A stretch of 64,000 nt of DNA. It comes from Isoetes taiwanensis. Its lineage: Eukaryota; Streptophyta; Lycopodiopsida; Isoetales; Isoetaceae. The notes under the pieces are model-generated. The model was given only the letters and a program-made list of their open reading frames with translations. It made no database searches and was not told where the DNA came from. Made by a program: the position numbers and the translations under genes. Positions 12,256 through 22,998 of the stretch are shown here, piece after piece (position 1 is the first letter of the stretch; every line of letters starts with the position of its first letter). The DNA is taken from assembly GCA_021234155.1 (NCBI GenBank), contig JAJEKV010000016.1:2352603-2416602 (forward strand), given 5' to 3'.

Positions 12256-13013
12256 ATTGTCTATGGAGGACCTCCAGTCTTTGGAAGAAGCCATTAGATT
12301 TGCAGTTCATTGTGATAATCAGCTCTTTGAATGTAGGTAAGAGAGACGTAGTCAGGTTTTTCCAATCACAAGCGCCTGTTGCTACATCTTTCTCGGTCCC
12401 ATCTATAGAATCTAGCAGGTCCGAGCCCGAGCCTATGCAGATTGATTGGGTAGTTCGAGGACCCTTGTCGACTGCTGAGAAGCAGCGTCAGAGAGGGGCT
12501 AAACTTTGCCTCTGTTGTGGAGGAACTTGTCATATTGCGCGTGGATGCCTTGTGAAGCTCCCAAATTAGTCGAAAAACTCTAGGGGCCAGTCCGAATAGT
12601 AGGAGTCTCTCGTCGGCTGGCCGCCATTTTCCTTGCACGCTTCATGACAGGTTTATCCGATCAGATTGGGTCAGCGAAGAATTTTTTCTCTATATCATTG
12701 GAATCAAAGGTTGGGAGGTTGGAAGCATTGGCGCAACTTGATTGTGGTGCAAATGCCTGCTTTTATGGATAGTGCATTCGCCACTAAGCACACCATTCCA
12801 AAAAGCAAGATTGAATATTCCAGTTCAGTCGGTGCGATTGATGGACGTAAGATCTCCTCGCAAATCATAGAATGTCTTGAATCTCTTTGGTCTTGTTAGC
12901 TTCTTGTAGCATTTCCTTCAATCTCATCGCTAGCCCACATGTGCCAATATTCTTGGGTTTGCCCGGGCTCGTGCTACACAATCCACATATTGATTGGCAT
13001 ACTAAATAAGCCC
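12256..13013 (+). pseudogene. Inverted segment of element B: gag C-terminus, zinc knuckle and protease
   Basis: All other internal domains of element B are on the minus strand, but this block reads on the plus strand. It contains MEDLQSLEEAIRFAVHCDNQ (from about 12,262), EPMQIDWVVRGPLS (about 12,421), a zinc knuckle CLCCGGTCHIARGC with CX2CX4HX4C spacing (about 12,508-12,550), the protease active-site region ALAQLDCGANACFMDSAFA (about 12,727), and its end ASPHVPIFLGLPGLVLHNP (about 12,925-12,990). The protease shows D-C-G in place of D-S/T-G. The joins to minus-strand gag (about 13,014) and linker (about 12,256) are abrupt. The left join is also present in the duplicate near 63,850. Confidence 0.82.
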
Positions 13014-13544
13014 CTTTGAAAACAATCTCAAAGTGCAATATCATCCCAGGCTGTATCTATAGCAATTTGACAAAATCCTGATGCATACACTGAAGTTGGA
13101 TGAGTGCCTTACCTGAGGTTGCAGAGTTTTAAGACTGTCGTGCATTGACGATCTGTGTCTCCAAAGCATGCCTCGAGCTCTGTCATCGTGAAGGTAGCAA
13201 AATCCCGCAACTCTGGAGCTCCTTTTTCCAATAAAGGTGCAAACCAGCAGATGGCCCTATGAGGAGAGAACCAATCAAACCAACTTGTTTTTGGGCGTGG
13301 GATATCTATGAGGATGGAGCTGGATCGTAAGCTTGATCTGATTCAAAAGACCACGAAGCTTGGACCGAGTGCCGTCAAACTTCTCAGGCAAGCTAATTTT
13401 AGGCTCTGATGGCCTCAATCCAGAGCTGCAAGCAGATTCATGTGAAGCAACCCATTCTTTGAGCTCCTTATTATTTGATTGCAACTGCTGGCATACTTGA
13501 ACAAGCTGTTAGACCTGTTGTAATAAGGATGGAATCTCCTCCAT
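13014..13544 (-). pseudogene. Element B gag N-terminal half
   Basis: A minus-strand start codon at 13,542-13,544 begins MEEIPSLLQQV, followed by a stop, then QSNNKELKEW (about 13,480), PKISLPEKFDGTRSKLRGL (about 13,403-13,347), a WFAPLLEKGAPELRDF region (about 13,245-13,200) and a FQRGL end at about 13,014. This is the capsid-like part of a chromovirus gag. It is interrupted by in-frame stops. The rest of gag continues in the inverted block next door. Confidence 0.8.
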
Positions 13545-13624
13545 AGAGATAATAACCACCAAATATGAATAAAGAAATGCTAGGATTAGAGCAGGCATGC
13601 ACCGATAAGAGATTCGCTTCAAAC
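13545..13624 (-). other. Element B leader / expected primer-binding region
   Basis: This short leader lies between the 5' LTR and the gag start. The bases next to the LTR on the minus strand (gtttgaagcgaatctc) do not match the usual initiator tRNA-Met primer site. Some elements of this broad type self-prime, but that cannot be decided from this sequence. Confidence 0.4.
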
Positions 13625-14138
13625 TGTCAAGAACCTACATGAAAACAAGGAAAATACTTGGAAAATATGCGAGAAATGGAAAGCAAATACGCCAAGGTCG
13701 ACAAATAATCTAATATATGAACAAGAATCAAGAGAAAAATGGCCGAAGGCAAGCAGGAACACGAGACAGATGCCTAGAAGACTCAAGATTGGCATTGAAC
13801 TGGATTGGTTCGACAAGAAGGAGGTGCCTCCTTATATATCTAGGCTAACAGCCAGGATCGCGCTACTCTAATGGATGAGATCATGCCAAGTGTCGTGCAT
13901 GCATGTAGGTTATAGAATATTCTAGAACCTCCTGGAATCAGTATGAGGAAGATGTGAAGAAATGAAGAAATATCTTCAATAAGTATTGGTGGCGCACTTG
14001 GTAAAGGTGTGTGACTTGCAACTGGTTGCAAGTTCAAATCCTTCTTGTGCAACTATTCTTTTGTATCTGTGTGACGACCATCTTTTGTACATACGACTAT
14101 AATGTTTATATGAAATGAATATCTATATGGTCATCACA
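13625..14138 (-). repeat. Element B 5' LTR with TATA box
   Basis: This is the 514-bp full-length LTR, matching 8,497-8,867 over its ends and several internal blocks. On the minus strand it carries a TATATAAGG box (about 13,832-13,840), the likely core promoter, absent from the deleted 3' copy. It starts TGTGATGA and ends TTGACA on the minus strand. It sits next to gag as expected of a 5' LTR. Confidence 0.88.
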
Positions 14139-14196
14139 GATGCAATGCACGGAAACATAACAACCCCTAGGCACCGAAGGGGCCGAAAAAAATTCC

Positions 14197-14607
14197 ACAC
14201 ACATCCACATCATATTTAATACACATTCCGTACGTATTTGTACTTTTTTGCACATATTCCGTACAACTAAACCATTGAAAAGCACATCTAGTATCTTTGA
14301 AAATCAAACCATTGAGTTAAACACCCCCAGACCCTCCAGTTGTTTTTGATAATATTCGTACAGGCTGTCCAGCGGTTGGCGAGGATCCCAAAACATATAC
14401 GCCCATACTTATACAGAATGCGCTTCACAACCTTTGGTTTAATTCAATATTTGCAGACCATTGGATGTCGATTTCGAGTGATCTCGACCATCGTTAAGTG
14501 TGATTCATTTTTAGATGTGCTTTTCAAAGATTTAGTTGTACCGAATATGTGCAAAAATAGTACAAATATGTACGGAGTATGTATGGAATATGATGTGGAT
14601 GTGTACA
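14197..14607. repeat. Foldback (inverted-repeat) element
   Basis: Left arm about 14,197-14,295 and right arm about 14,512-14,607 are imperfect reverse complements over about 95 bp, for example acatccacatcatat against atatgatgtggatgt and gaaaagcacatct against agatgtgcttttc. A spacer of about 215 bp lies between. The arms begin with cacacatcc-type ends, as in a MITE or foldback transposon. The 106-codon frame at 14,340-14,660 crosses an arm and is not a gene. Confidence 0.75.
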
Positions 14608-14751
14608 GAATGCAGAAGAAGCTAAAAAGGATACAAAAGCAAGTTAGAAGAAATAATTGACAAGAAGATCGGCAACACATACCCATTTCATCTGCACTTC
14701 CCATGTGTTGTTGAAGCTCCTTTCCTCTCCCCTGTTTCCTTTTCAGTTAAT

Positions 14752-15276
14752 TTAAGTCCAAGCAGTAACAGGAATAGCAACTGCTAACAAACGTTCTGCA
14801 ACACCACTAGAAAATGGAGCAACAAACTGACCATCGTCTATAAACTGAATTGCAATACCATCACTTAATGTATCCAGAGTACGTGTTGCCAGAATCCGAC
14901 CAATACCAATCAGGTGGCTGTATGAAATATAAAAGCTACATTGGCACATATGCTGGGGAAGCATTAGTGAAATAATAGAAGGATAATAGCCCTTGTTTAT
15001 TAGTTGTTCACCACCATCTATCTGGTTGAATAATATTAATTGTGGTGAAGAATATAAAGCAAAGGCAGATGATTCACCACCAACTGAAGAACTGAAGATG
15101 CAATTGGCTTCAGATGGCGCAATATTAGATGTTGGAGAACCAAATAATGGATACCCATCATTACCTAAAATACTTGGGCTTTTGATTTGGAAGCAAATCT
15201 TCTGCGAGTTTTTACAATGAGGATGCCATACTCTACCACAGCACCACCTCCAAAGCTTGAACAGTAGACCAGTCAA
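14752..15276 (-). CDS. Unrecognised minus-strand reading frame, possible exon
   Basis: This is an open frame of 174 codons ending in a TAA-type stop at 14,752. It contains SSPQLILFNQIDGGEQ, YPSIISLMLPQ and FIDDGQFVAPFSSG segments and a small Cys/Trp-rich start. I do not recognise a family. It has no transposon motif and lies between the foldback repeat and the next minus-strand gene, so it could be a terminal exon of a host gene. Length and amino-acid mix are compatible with coding, but no splice partner could be confirmed and chance is possible. Confidence 0.3.
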   Translation of the reverse strand: MTGLLFKLWRWCCGRVWHPHCKNSQKICFQIKSPSILGNDGYPLFGSPTSNIAPSEANCIFSSSVGGESSAFALYSSPQLILFNQIDGGEQLINKGYYPSIISLMLPQHMCQCSFYISYSHLIGIGRILATRTLDTLSDGIAIQFIDDGQFVAPFSSGVAERLLAVAIPVTAWT

Positions 15277-15813
15277 AGCCCTAGCCGCTTTGAGTCAATC
15301 CTAACAAGGCACAAGGTTACTCCAGACACACATAGAACTTGTCGAGAACTGCGTGCGCACTTTGGTTTACTCACACGGATTTGCCAATCATATTTTTTCC
15401 ATCAACGCTCTCCAACTAATTTTTGAGAGCAAGAACCCTAATTTTTTTTGGCTCGGGTCTTGCATGTCGAGCAAAAAATAATATAGAAAAAAATATAATA
15501 CAAAAGAAATATATGATATATGGGTCTAAACCTTTGAAAGCAAGACATAAAAATTAATACAAGCGTATGTGCACTCTAGAAATACTAATTAGTATACCTC
15601 ATTAAATACATCCATCAAATCATAAGAACATCATAGGCAAAAGGCGTAGAAAAATGTAAAAGAAAACCCCTGTTATTGCTAGATATTGTCAGTCCTATGC
15701 TTGCCATATGTTTTTTCTAAATGCATAAAAGTTGCCTCAATTATCCCCACTCTATAAATGAAGTTCTTACGTGTCAATCTCATTGTGGTATATATGTTCA
15801 AACCACCAAAATT
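15277..15813. other. AT-rich intergenic stretch
   Basis: No gene or repeat domain is visible. A-rich runs lie near 15,475-15,520. It separates two minus-strand reading frames and probably holds 3' untranslated sequence of the gene that ends at 15,814. Confidence 0.5.
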
Positions 15814-16624
15814 TATTTATAGAAAATTGTGCATCCTTCTACCACCCCAAATCTTTATTGTTTCAAAATGTTGCTTAATGGTTTCTTTGTATCGTCTTTC
15901 ATGCCCAGGTGTTATAATGTTTTGGGCAGTGCCTATCAAGAAATCCCATAATGTTGGTTCTCCATCAAACCTCCCTTGCAAGTGTGCCTCAGCTATACCA
16001 GAACAAAACTTTCTCATATCCTTGCGGTTCATAGATTCTACTAGGGTGTCACAGAAGGATATTGCTCTTACTGAAAGTGCAATAATTCTTATTATGCTGA
16101 ATAACAATTCTCTTTTCATCTTACGTCTCTCCAGTCTTGCAGATTGTGCAATCTCTAGTGTTTCTGCATGTGTTAGATAATCAATTCGGATCCCTGTTTC
16201 CGTTGTCTTGAACCCTCTAAGCGTCTTGCCATCTGTTTGATGACGAATCCTTACGCTAGAATCCATCTCTGTGGGTATTGATGCACATAAAGAGCACTGG
16301 TAATTATCAAATGCACTACCATGGAGAGAAAAACTCCTATAATTAATGTGCCTAAAAGTTCCATTGATACTAGTGTGGTCTTCAGCATTGTCAAATTCTA
16401 TAACTAGCTTTGGCTCGCAAGACTGAAATGGCCTTAGATTTTTAATGCCAAATTTGTAACGATATTGCATTTGCCAATATCCCCAACATAAGCATGCCAC
16501 TAATGTACTTCAATTGCGATGGTGGAAGCTAGAACTATAACATAGGAAACAACAAATAAATATAATCAATTTGAGTAATGATACTCACGAGATGTGCTTC
16601 GATCCTTTGTTTTCGAGGTTGTAG
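15814..16624 (-). CDS. Unrecognised intron-containing gene (3' exons)
   Basis: The main exon is about 16,507-15,814 (stop included), about 227 codons and the longest uninterrupted frame among non-transposon sequence here. It has a CSLC pair (YQCSLCASIPTEMD), a basic heptad-like ARLERRKMKRE stretch, an alternating acidic/basic middle, and a C-terminal GGRRMHNFL. There is no ATG near its upstream end, but good splice signals exist. An acceptor ends ttgaag at about 16,508. A donor GTGAGTAT at 16,588-16,581 closes a 36-nt microexon (16,589-16,624), itself preceded by acceptor cttgcag. The intron would be 81 nt. The 5' part lies upstream (beyond 16,625) and was not found. Function unknown; the Cys pair might bind metal. 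Confidence 0.5.
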
Positions 16625-16661
16625 CTGCAAGTTGCAAATCATAGTGTCAAACTATTTTAAA

Positions 16662-16715
16662 CAAATAAATAACAAGAAGCAAATAAATAACAAGAAACAA
16701 ATAAAATAGATAACA
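16662..16715. repeat. 18-bp tandem repeat
   Basis: Units caaataaataacaagaag (16,662-16,679), caaataaataacaagaaa (16,680-16,697) and a partial third form a short AT-rich array inside presumed intron sequence. Confidence 0.8.
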
Positions 16716-17640
16716 TCAATTAAATAAATAATATAACTAGCAGTGATGCAAGCTTGGGAAATGGGTTGGGTTGGATTGGTTGCATAGTCGGGTTAGGTTA
16801 TTGCGGTTAACAAGCATATCCATAATTGATATGTATTGAAGCTTGGCTCCTTTCAAATAGACCCTTGTGATCCTTCAAGATTCAATTGCTTCAAAAAAGA
16901 TATACTACTAAAGAGATTCTGACATACATTTTTGCACACCTTGAAAATCTTGCTTAATAATCTAGATCGCAGGTTCCATGGCTTTTAGATCCTATATGAT
17001 TTTGTCAAGTTTCCTTGGGCGTCGCATTCTGTGTTTATTTGGTGGAGTTAGACTGTGAGAATTTAATTAGCATTTATTAGTTTTCATGAGGAAGTAGTGT
17101 ATATATCTGTCAATGGATTTGCATACTACTGGAATATAGAGAACTTTGAATCAGATAAAATGATGATGCCTTTAGCTTCATGGCCTTAGAAAAAATATTG
17201 TAGCTCACAACCACAACAAATGAATTTCTAAAATAACCACAATCCTTTGGAATTTAGATATGCACAACATTTTTATGCTTTCAAAGTAATGTGGTGCATG
17301 GTGCACGTGATCTAAACCCTTGTATATATGTTTGATTGAAACCTTAATGTTTTATAGGTTGTGGAATTGATCAAATATAAATTCTTCAATCTCGTTTTAG
17401 TTTCCATGTATATCAAAAGCTGGGACTGACATTATTTATTGCTATGAAGCAGCATAGATGCTTGATAAGATAATATAACCTGCAATATTATTGGATTCCA
17501 TTAAAAGAAGTTGTTTAAAAGCATGGTCTGCTACTTGCATTATTGAAACCTTATAAGCACCAAGGAACATTATCCATATTGTGCACAAGTCTCAGAAGGA
17601 AATGAATAGATCAGGTTCATGGTTTCACTAAGCCATGCAA
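16716..17640. other. AT-rich stretch without recognised features
   Basis: No coding frame, RNA or transposon signature is supported. It may include upstream introns of the gene ending at 15,814 and the 3' flank of the PPR pseudogene that ends at about 17,640. Confidence 0.45.
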
Positions 17641-19590
17641 AACGGCTTAAAAGATCAACTGTACAAGCATAATGCAATACCCCATGAAGGAATTGCATGA
17701 TTTGAAAACACGGATAAAAAAATGGTGAGATTCATCAAATAAGCCTGCATGGTTGTATGCAGTCGGTGGAGAAATGAATATTATATCATCTAGTTTCAGG
17801 TTTTCTAACTGCGTATTCTTGAATAGCTCAAATATCTTTTTATCATCGGCACTTTGACTGTGTGATTCCATCATTGTAATCCAAGATATTGTAGTTCGCA
17901 ATGACATTTTGTAAAAGTGAGGATAGGCTTTCTCAATGGTGCCGCACTTGACATACATGTCAAGTAATGCATTAACAAGTATGACAAATCTCCATAAGGT
18001 GATAATAAACTTCTTTTCCTTGTTCCAAGGCAATATTCAATAAGCTAAGATAGGTAGTCTGGCTTGGTGCTATTTTATCTTCTTTCATCAACGTAGCGAT
18101 ATTAAGAGTTGCATTTGCACCACAGTAAAGAGAATGCTTTGAAACTACGGTTTCTCCAAAAATTGTCTGCCCATTATGTATCGTCCCCCATTTCATATAC
18201 ACGTCAATAACTGTATTGCCCAGAAAAACATCAAATAGAAAACCAGTAGTAATAATACTAGCGGGCATCAATCTTCCCTGATAAATGGCTTCAGTGTTGG
18301 CACATGCCGTGATTATGCTTGCAAAGGTAACATCATTTGGTTTTAATAAAATTCAACAACATGCTGGCAGTCAGAGTTCTTGGCATAACCCGATATCATT
18401 GCATTCCATGAAACTATATTTTTAACACTCATGGAATTGAGAACACCCGTGTTCCCACTTTTTTTATAGAAGTCCACAAACTTCCCAAATACATGTTCAA
18501 CTTGAAACCACATTTTAAAATGTAGTCATGTATCTTTTCGCACAAGTCAGGAGTTGCACCATTTAGAACAGCAAGCAAAGAGACACTGATGGATTTTTGA
18601 CCTGCATGATGTATTTTCTCAAAAAGTACAAGGGCTTCCTTGCAATCACCATGTCAGATATATTCAGCAATTATAGCTGACCATGAAACAATGTCTTGCA
18701 TCGTGATATTGTCAAATACCATCCGAGCATCCATTAAACTAGCACATTTAAAATACATATCTATGAATGCACTTTCTAGAAAAAGCATCGAACTCGGATT
18801 TGCTATCTTTAATGCACTAATGGATTCCTCCTCCGTCTTCCAAAAAGTTTATGCCGATGAAAGCCCTAGCAACCATGGTAAAGCTAGCACTATTTGGCTT
18901 TACATTACCTTCTTTCATTTCTTGACTAAAGGGTCTCCATTATCCCATGCAACGTCATTTGGCATATACATAGATAAGTGTATTCCCTACAAAAATATAA
19001 AATCTAAGTTTGTCCCTAAAATATGTGCATGAATTCATTTTCCTACATTAAATCTACTATAATTGCACATGCATTGACAATATTAACTAAACTAACCTTG
19101 TCTGGTCTCCTATTGCATTTGTTCACAGAGCACAATGCCATGCCAACCACTTTCATGTTTTATGTAGCTTCCAATTATCAAATCCAAGAAGAGATATTTC
19201 TGTCTCTCATGCCATCACATATTTTGCATGCATCTAACATACTTTCACAATTAAGATACATTGTAATCAAGGTGCTCGACAAAAAGAGATTTGATATTCT
19301 ATGATGTGGGTATGGACTTGCTTTCCTTCAGCCATTCTCCTTGTACTGCTGCAAAATTGTAGAAGAGATATGTAAGGCTCTGTATGCATTTGGGCTCGTA
19401 ATTCTTGAAGGACGTTCATTGCCTCCTTCAAATGACCTTCCTTACAAAGCCTTCTTTGTATGCAACACGAGGCTCCAACGCAACACGTGGACAAGAAGAT
19501 CCTTTTTTGTTTTAGTTTATGATCCTTAGAAACACTTAGTTGGATGGTCGTGCTTGTGGGATCAAGCCGCAAAGACTTCAATGGCCACAA
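17641..19590 (-). pseudogene. PPR (PLS-type) protein pseudogene
   Basis: On the minus strand the translation reads as a continuous pentatricopeptide-repeat protein over about 1.95 kb but changes frame repeatedly. From the N-terminal side: LCKEGHLKEAMNVL and YISLLQFC, then GKQVHTHI (19,590-19,290); MYLNCESMLDACKI (about 19,255); KPNSASFTMVARAF (about 18,900); ESAFIDMYFKCASLMDA (about 18,790) and DIVSWSAII (about 18,690); CEKIHDYILKCGF (about 18,545); KNIVSWNAMISGYAK (about 18,420); NTVIDVYMKWGTI (about 18,220); and LLDMYVKCGTIEKAY (about 17,970), then ISWITMMESHSQ (about 17,880). The order and the MY.KCG / VSWNAMI pattern are those of plant organelle RNA-editing PPR proteins. No E/DYW domain is seen in the window. 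Stops and shifts make it a pseudogene, unless sequence error caused them. Confidence 0.82.
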
Positions 19591-20394
19591 CTTGATGGTA
19601 CCAGTAAAGATAAACCAAGTTATTTACTAATTTGCAAATGTTAACTTTATTATTCATCCCGAAAGAATTAGTCATGACAACCAAACTGAACTAGCACAGT
19701 AAGCATATCAATCTCAAAGTCCTTCAAAGATACTGAATTTTGTGAAAGGCCGCTGGAAATAGAAGAGATGCAAGTGACATTTCAACATCTAGCTATGGTA
19801 TCCCATGAAACTTTCAAACATGACATCTGCAGTGGTAGTCTCTATTGCCACAATCCCAAACCTAGCCTTTCGTTGAAGAAGAGTCATCTGTGCTCTGTAT
19901 CACAATGCATTTACTCGCTTTTGCTACATTGGTTCCCTTCAAATTGCTGCAAAATACATGCTCTTCTACACACGCACTTAATATAACTGTTCAGTCTCGC
20001 TTTTCCTTCAAAATTACCTTAATTCTACAGCTTCTAATGTTGTCCTCGTGTATAAAGCTGACAAAATTGTGATCATGATAAGCAAATACTTCTAGAACAC
20101 GTGCATATCTCTTCAAGACCAACTGCAATTTCTTCTGTATATGTTTGTTCTATAGGCTGCTTGTTTTTGTTAGCAGACAGCCAAAGGTTTAATTACTACA
20201 ATTCACAAACAAACTGATATGAAGATAATTGTATATGCATGGAGGTATCAAGCTTGCTATTTGCTCCATGAGCTTTAGAGAAAATGACAGCAAGCAGGTG
20301 GCTATGTAGTTTTGAACAGCTAGTGAACTGCATCTATATATGACCACGTTGGATATAACTTGTTGATGCAAGCATAACATTCCATAAAACAACA
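19591..20394. other. Intergenic stretch upstream of the PPR pseudogene
   Basis: AT-rich with only short chance frames. It could hold the promoter of the PPR locus (minus strand), but no convincing TATA or start context was identified. Confidence 0.45.
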
Positions 20395-22892
20395 ACTGGG
20401 AATGTTCCTTTTAAATTCAACACCTCTCTCATCGGGAAGTCGGCTTTTTGTGACAGTTTTCGAGCCTTTCTTTTATCCCGTCACCAGCAAGATGGGGTGC
20501 CAAGTATGAGGGCTTGGATACAAGAAATTAAAGAAATTAAGGGTTGGATTAAGAAATGGTGCCAGGAGAGGGCTATGGAGTTCAAAAGAACAAAAAACAA
20601 TATTTACGACCAGCTCAGAATCACCAAGCAAGACCTCCTCTTGGATCCATGTAATGCTATCCTCCACTCTTTAGAAGCCGATCTTGAGGGTAGAGCCAAG
20701 GCAATTGAAGAAGAGGAAGCCAGGGGTGCCGCTGTAAGGTCCAAAACAAAATGGTGCACAGAAGCCGATCATGAGAATTCCAAGCACTTCTTCAGACTTG
20801 CTGGGGCCCGTTTGGCAGAAAACAGTATTACATCCATCATCGATGATCAACAGAATACAATTGAGACACCTGATGGGATTGGTGTATATGTGAGGCATAA
20901 CTTTTAGAATATGTTCTAGGAAGGCCCTCTTCCCAACGACTATGTCCCCATACTTCAATCATGGCTGGCAAAGATACATTGGGGGCCCAAAATCTCAGAA
21001 AATGATAACAGGAGCCTAATGCGGAACCTAGGGGACGATGAAATCTTTAGAACCCTCTCCTCTCTTGCTTCAGGTAAATCCCCTGGCCGTGATGGTTTTC
21101 CATCGGAGTTTTTTATAGAATTCTGGGATCTACTTGGCCCCCTTTCATTAAAGGTATTAGGGGGGCACGGGAGGCCCGACACCGCATCCAAAGATGTGTA
21201 ATGGTTTTATCTCTCTGGTTCCGAAGGTTGCTCGCCCACAAAAGTTGAATGAGTGGAGGCCCATTGCCTTGACTAATGTGCTTTACAAGGTGATTATGAA
21301 GATAATTGCCAACCGGTTGAAGCCCATCCTTAGTAAAGTCATTGGGGTCGAACAAACAACGTTCTTGCCAGGAAGACATATTTGGATAACTTCATTGCAG
21401 CAAGAGAAGGCCTACATTGGTGTAAGCTTTCTAAACAGGAATGTGTATTTGTAAAACTGGATTTCGCAAAGCCTATGACACCCTTCGTTGGAGGGGACTC
21501 CAGGATATTATGTTGTGTATGGGCTTTGATGCCTCATTTGTTGACTTGTCCCTGGGCTTGAACAAATTTGCTTCAGCATCAGTTCTTGTCAATGGGCAGC
21601 CCTCAGGACTATTTGAGCTACGAAGGGGAATTAGACAAGGCTGCCCCCTAGCACCCTATCTTTTCCTAATCATTGCCAATCTACTTATCAAGATGGTGGA
21701 GTCTAAGATAGCTGAGGGCTCCCTCACAGGTCTTCAACTCCCAGATGATACTTTCATGTTCCTTAGGTTTGACGACTCTAGTTTTCTGTCCTTTCATGAA
21801 GTGTTGGGTGCATTTGGAAAAATATCAGGGATCGAGCTCAATACATCAAAATGTGCTGTTATATGGCCCTTTGAGGAGGTTGTGGACCCGAGAGTGAATA
21901 ATCTCGGTTTTTGAGTCCTTAAAGAGGAGGTAACCAAGTTGCTTGGTCTACCCCTAATCCTCTCAGATAACTTGAAAGGACTATGGATGCCTATTCTGGA
22001 TCACTTACGAAAGAAAATCAATTTATGGTCAGCCAAAGGTCTCTCTAGTGCGGGCAGGATAGCAGTTGCTAAGGCAGTTCTAGCTACATCCCACATCTAC
22101 TACTCCTCGGTCATTGTGGCTCAGAAGGGTATTTATAGTCAAATACAATCCATTATTAGAAAGTTCATATGGGGGGGAGGAATGCATAAAGTGGCCTGGG
22201 CAGAAATGTGTATTGACAAAAGAGATGGAGGAATGGGATGCAAAGATTTGGTTACTCAAGCACAGGTGCTAGCTGGGAAGTATGTATGAAGAACATTGCA
22301 TGGTATCACCTCCCCTGCTCTGCACTTTGTCAAGTACTGGCTTCAGCGGTGTACATTAAAAGGTAAGCCATCTCTGCCCCGAGATGACATGGGTGCCTTC
22401 TTTTTTAGCTACAAAATTGCCCCGGGCACATCTCCAGTTATGCGCAAACTACTTGAAGCTTGGAGGGAGGTTCAAAGTCTATTTGAACCTATGGATACAC
22501 CTAGGGAGGCTGGTAAGCTAAGCATTTTTTGGAACATACAGATCTGGTCCGTAAATAGACTCCCCTAGCTCTTGTACACCCTCGCATTTTCACTAAATGG
22601 AGGAAACTGGATTTACTGTGAGGGGCATCTATGGGATGGTATGAGGTGGCTCTCTTGGTCCCATTTCAAGAACAGGATACATAATGCAGGGGAGGGAGAC
22701 AGGAAGATCTTCTCTGAAATTCGCGCCACCTTGGATATCCTCTCAGGTAAGGATGGCCCGAGTGACCGTTGGAGCTGTAAGGGGGAAGAGAAATATGTTG
22801 TTAGTACTCTCTACCGCCTTCTTTGTGCAGGCTCCCCACAAAAAGCAGCTGATAGGTTGGATGTTAGTGTTGCTCAAGCTACACTGAAACGA
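20395..22892 (+). pseudogene. 5'-truncated plant LINE (non-LTR retrotransposon) ORF2
   Basis: Translation begins in the endonuclease-RT linker (PFKFNTSLIGKSAF at about 20,420). It continues through RSKTKWCTEADHENSKHFF (about 20,730), LASGKSPGRDGFPSEFF (about 21,065), an SLVPK...EWRPIALTN region (about 21,210-21,275), a KAYDTLRW motif (about 21,470) and RRGIRQGCPLAPYLF (about 21,622). Next is the catalytic box, read as RFDDSSFL (about 21,768; family consensus FADD), then SGIELNTSKC, and a post-RT part with GLSSAGRIAVAKAVL and RKFIWGG. The endonuclease domain is missing, as usual for 5'-truncated LINEs. There is no poly(A) tail, because at about 22,893 it joins an antisense element A LTR fragment. 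It needs at least four frameshifts. Confidence 0.85.
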
Positions 22893-22998
22893 ACAAATGA
22901 CGTGCTAGCTATACTCGCCACCCAACCACGAGCTCAAGACAGATATTGAATGCGATGAGCTCTCCCGAGCCTCTTTATAGCTAGCAAACCCTCTATGT
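22893..22998 (-). repeat. Element A LTR fragment, antisense
   Basis: This matches the reverse complement of the 3' half of the element A LTR (gctagctatactcgcc, tctttatagctagc) but lies next to plus-strand gag. Its orientation is therefore opposite to the gag it borders, marking a rearranged junction between the LINE and element A. Confidence 0.7.

Larger units (their letters stand above)
8497..14138 (-). mobile_element. Near-complete chromodomain Ty3/Gypsy element B with two LTRs
   Basis: The element lies on the minus strand. LTRs with the same core sequence are at 13,625-14,138 (5') and 8,497-8,867 (3'); both begin TGTCAAGAACC and end in CACA on the plus strand. Flanks are GGTGC (8,492-8,496) and GATGC (14,139-14,143), a 4-of-5 match consistent with a target duplication. 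Inside, reading 5' to 3': gag N-terminal half; an inverted gag-protease segment; linker; RT; RNase H; integrase; chromodomain; purine tract. Length is 5.6 kb. The gag style (DGTRSKLRGL, EPMQID, CX2CX4HX4C) and the C-terminal chromodomain (YYFVDWEGYSPSDRTWEP) recall Sushi/Tcn1-type chromoviruses, but clade placement is an inference. The 3' LTR is about 140 bp shorter because of an internal deletion. Confidence 0.9.

Noticed and set aside
12366-12638. 90-codon minus-strand frame
   Set aside because: It is antisense to the zinc knuckle of the inverted gag block, whose plus-strand motifs are unambiguous.
14340-14660. 106-codon plus-strand frame
   Set aside because: It overlaps the right arm and spacer of the foldback repeat, and its amino-acid text mirrors the inverted arm. 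No domain pattern.
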